Assembly: GCA_964019415.1 (NCBI GenBank)
Contig: OZ025879.1
Span: forward strand, 5,897,368 to 5,961,367
From: Ianthella basta
Taxonomy: Eukaryota; Porifera; Demospongiae; Verongiida; Ianthellidae
Direction: 5' to 3'
DNA length: 64,000 nt
Below, one piece after another: positions 63,989 through 64,000 of the stretch. The translations under genes were made by a program, and so were the position numbers. A model generated the notes under the pieces. That model ran no database searches and was not told the DNA's origin. It saw only the letters and a program-made list of their open reading frames with translations. Within the stretch, counting starts at the first letter, position 1. Every line of letters starts with the position of its first letter.

Positions 63989-64000
63989 GTGACGTTTACT

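Overview
The window is nuclear DNA from an animal. Genes are split into many small exons with GT-AG introns, nearly all ectodomain exons are phase 1 at both ends, and the introns are full of metazoan-type transposons (LINE, Penelope-like, Ty3/Gypsy, Helitron and pogo/Tigger-like). The immunoglobulin exons carry a W-T-C-P-x-x-x-C pattern that I associate with demosponge gene models, so a sponge is my best guess; this is an inference, not proof.

The window holds a tandem array of three related cell-surface receptor genes, all on the plus strand, plus the remnant of a fourth upstream. Gene 1 (1824-18336, 23 exons, about 1228 aa) is a complete receptor protein tyrosine phosphatase: split signal peptide, Ig domain, cysteine-rich Ig-like domain, FN3 domain, repetitive Ser/Thr/Pro stalk, membrane helix, tyrosine-motif juxtamembrane region, catalytic D1 and degenerate D2. 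Gene 2 (19556-35510, 11 exons, about 844 aa) has nearly the same first domains, then four more FN3 domains, a membrane helix and a 42-residue tail with several tyrosines and an NPxY motif; it has no phosphatase. Gene 3 (38108 to beyond the window end) repeats the gene 2 ectodomain. It has two near-identical first-exon pairs (38108 and 43429) created by a segmental duplication of several kb (about 35.9-40.1 kb and 41.5-46.5 kb).

Layout: 1-314 LINE tail; 520-690 dead phosphatase exon; 1.7-18.3 kb gene 1, with Helitron-like repeats at 3.8-6.0 kb and an antisense LINE at 13.5-14.8 kb; 19.5-35.5 kb gene 2, with a SINE-like insert, a Gypsy fossil and a pogo/Tigger-like MITE; 35.9-46.5 kb duplicated gene 3 promoter/first-exon region with LINEs and a Helitron; 48.6-64 kb gene 3 ectodomain exons, separated by introns swollen by a LINE and two Penelope-like elements carrying hammerhead-like motifs.

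Taken together, this looks like a cluster where one adhesive ectodomain is paired with different intracellular outputs: an active phosphatase with ITAM-like tyrosines, and a short docking tail. A role in cell adhesion or self/non-self recognition is a reasonable hypothesis but is not shown by the sequence.
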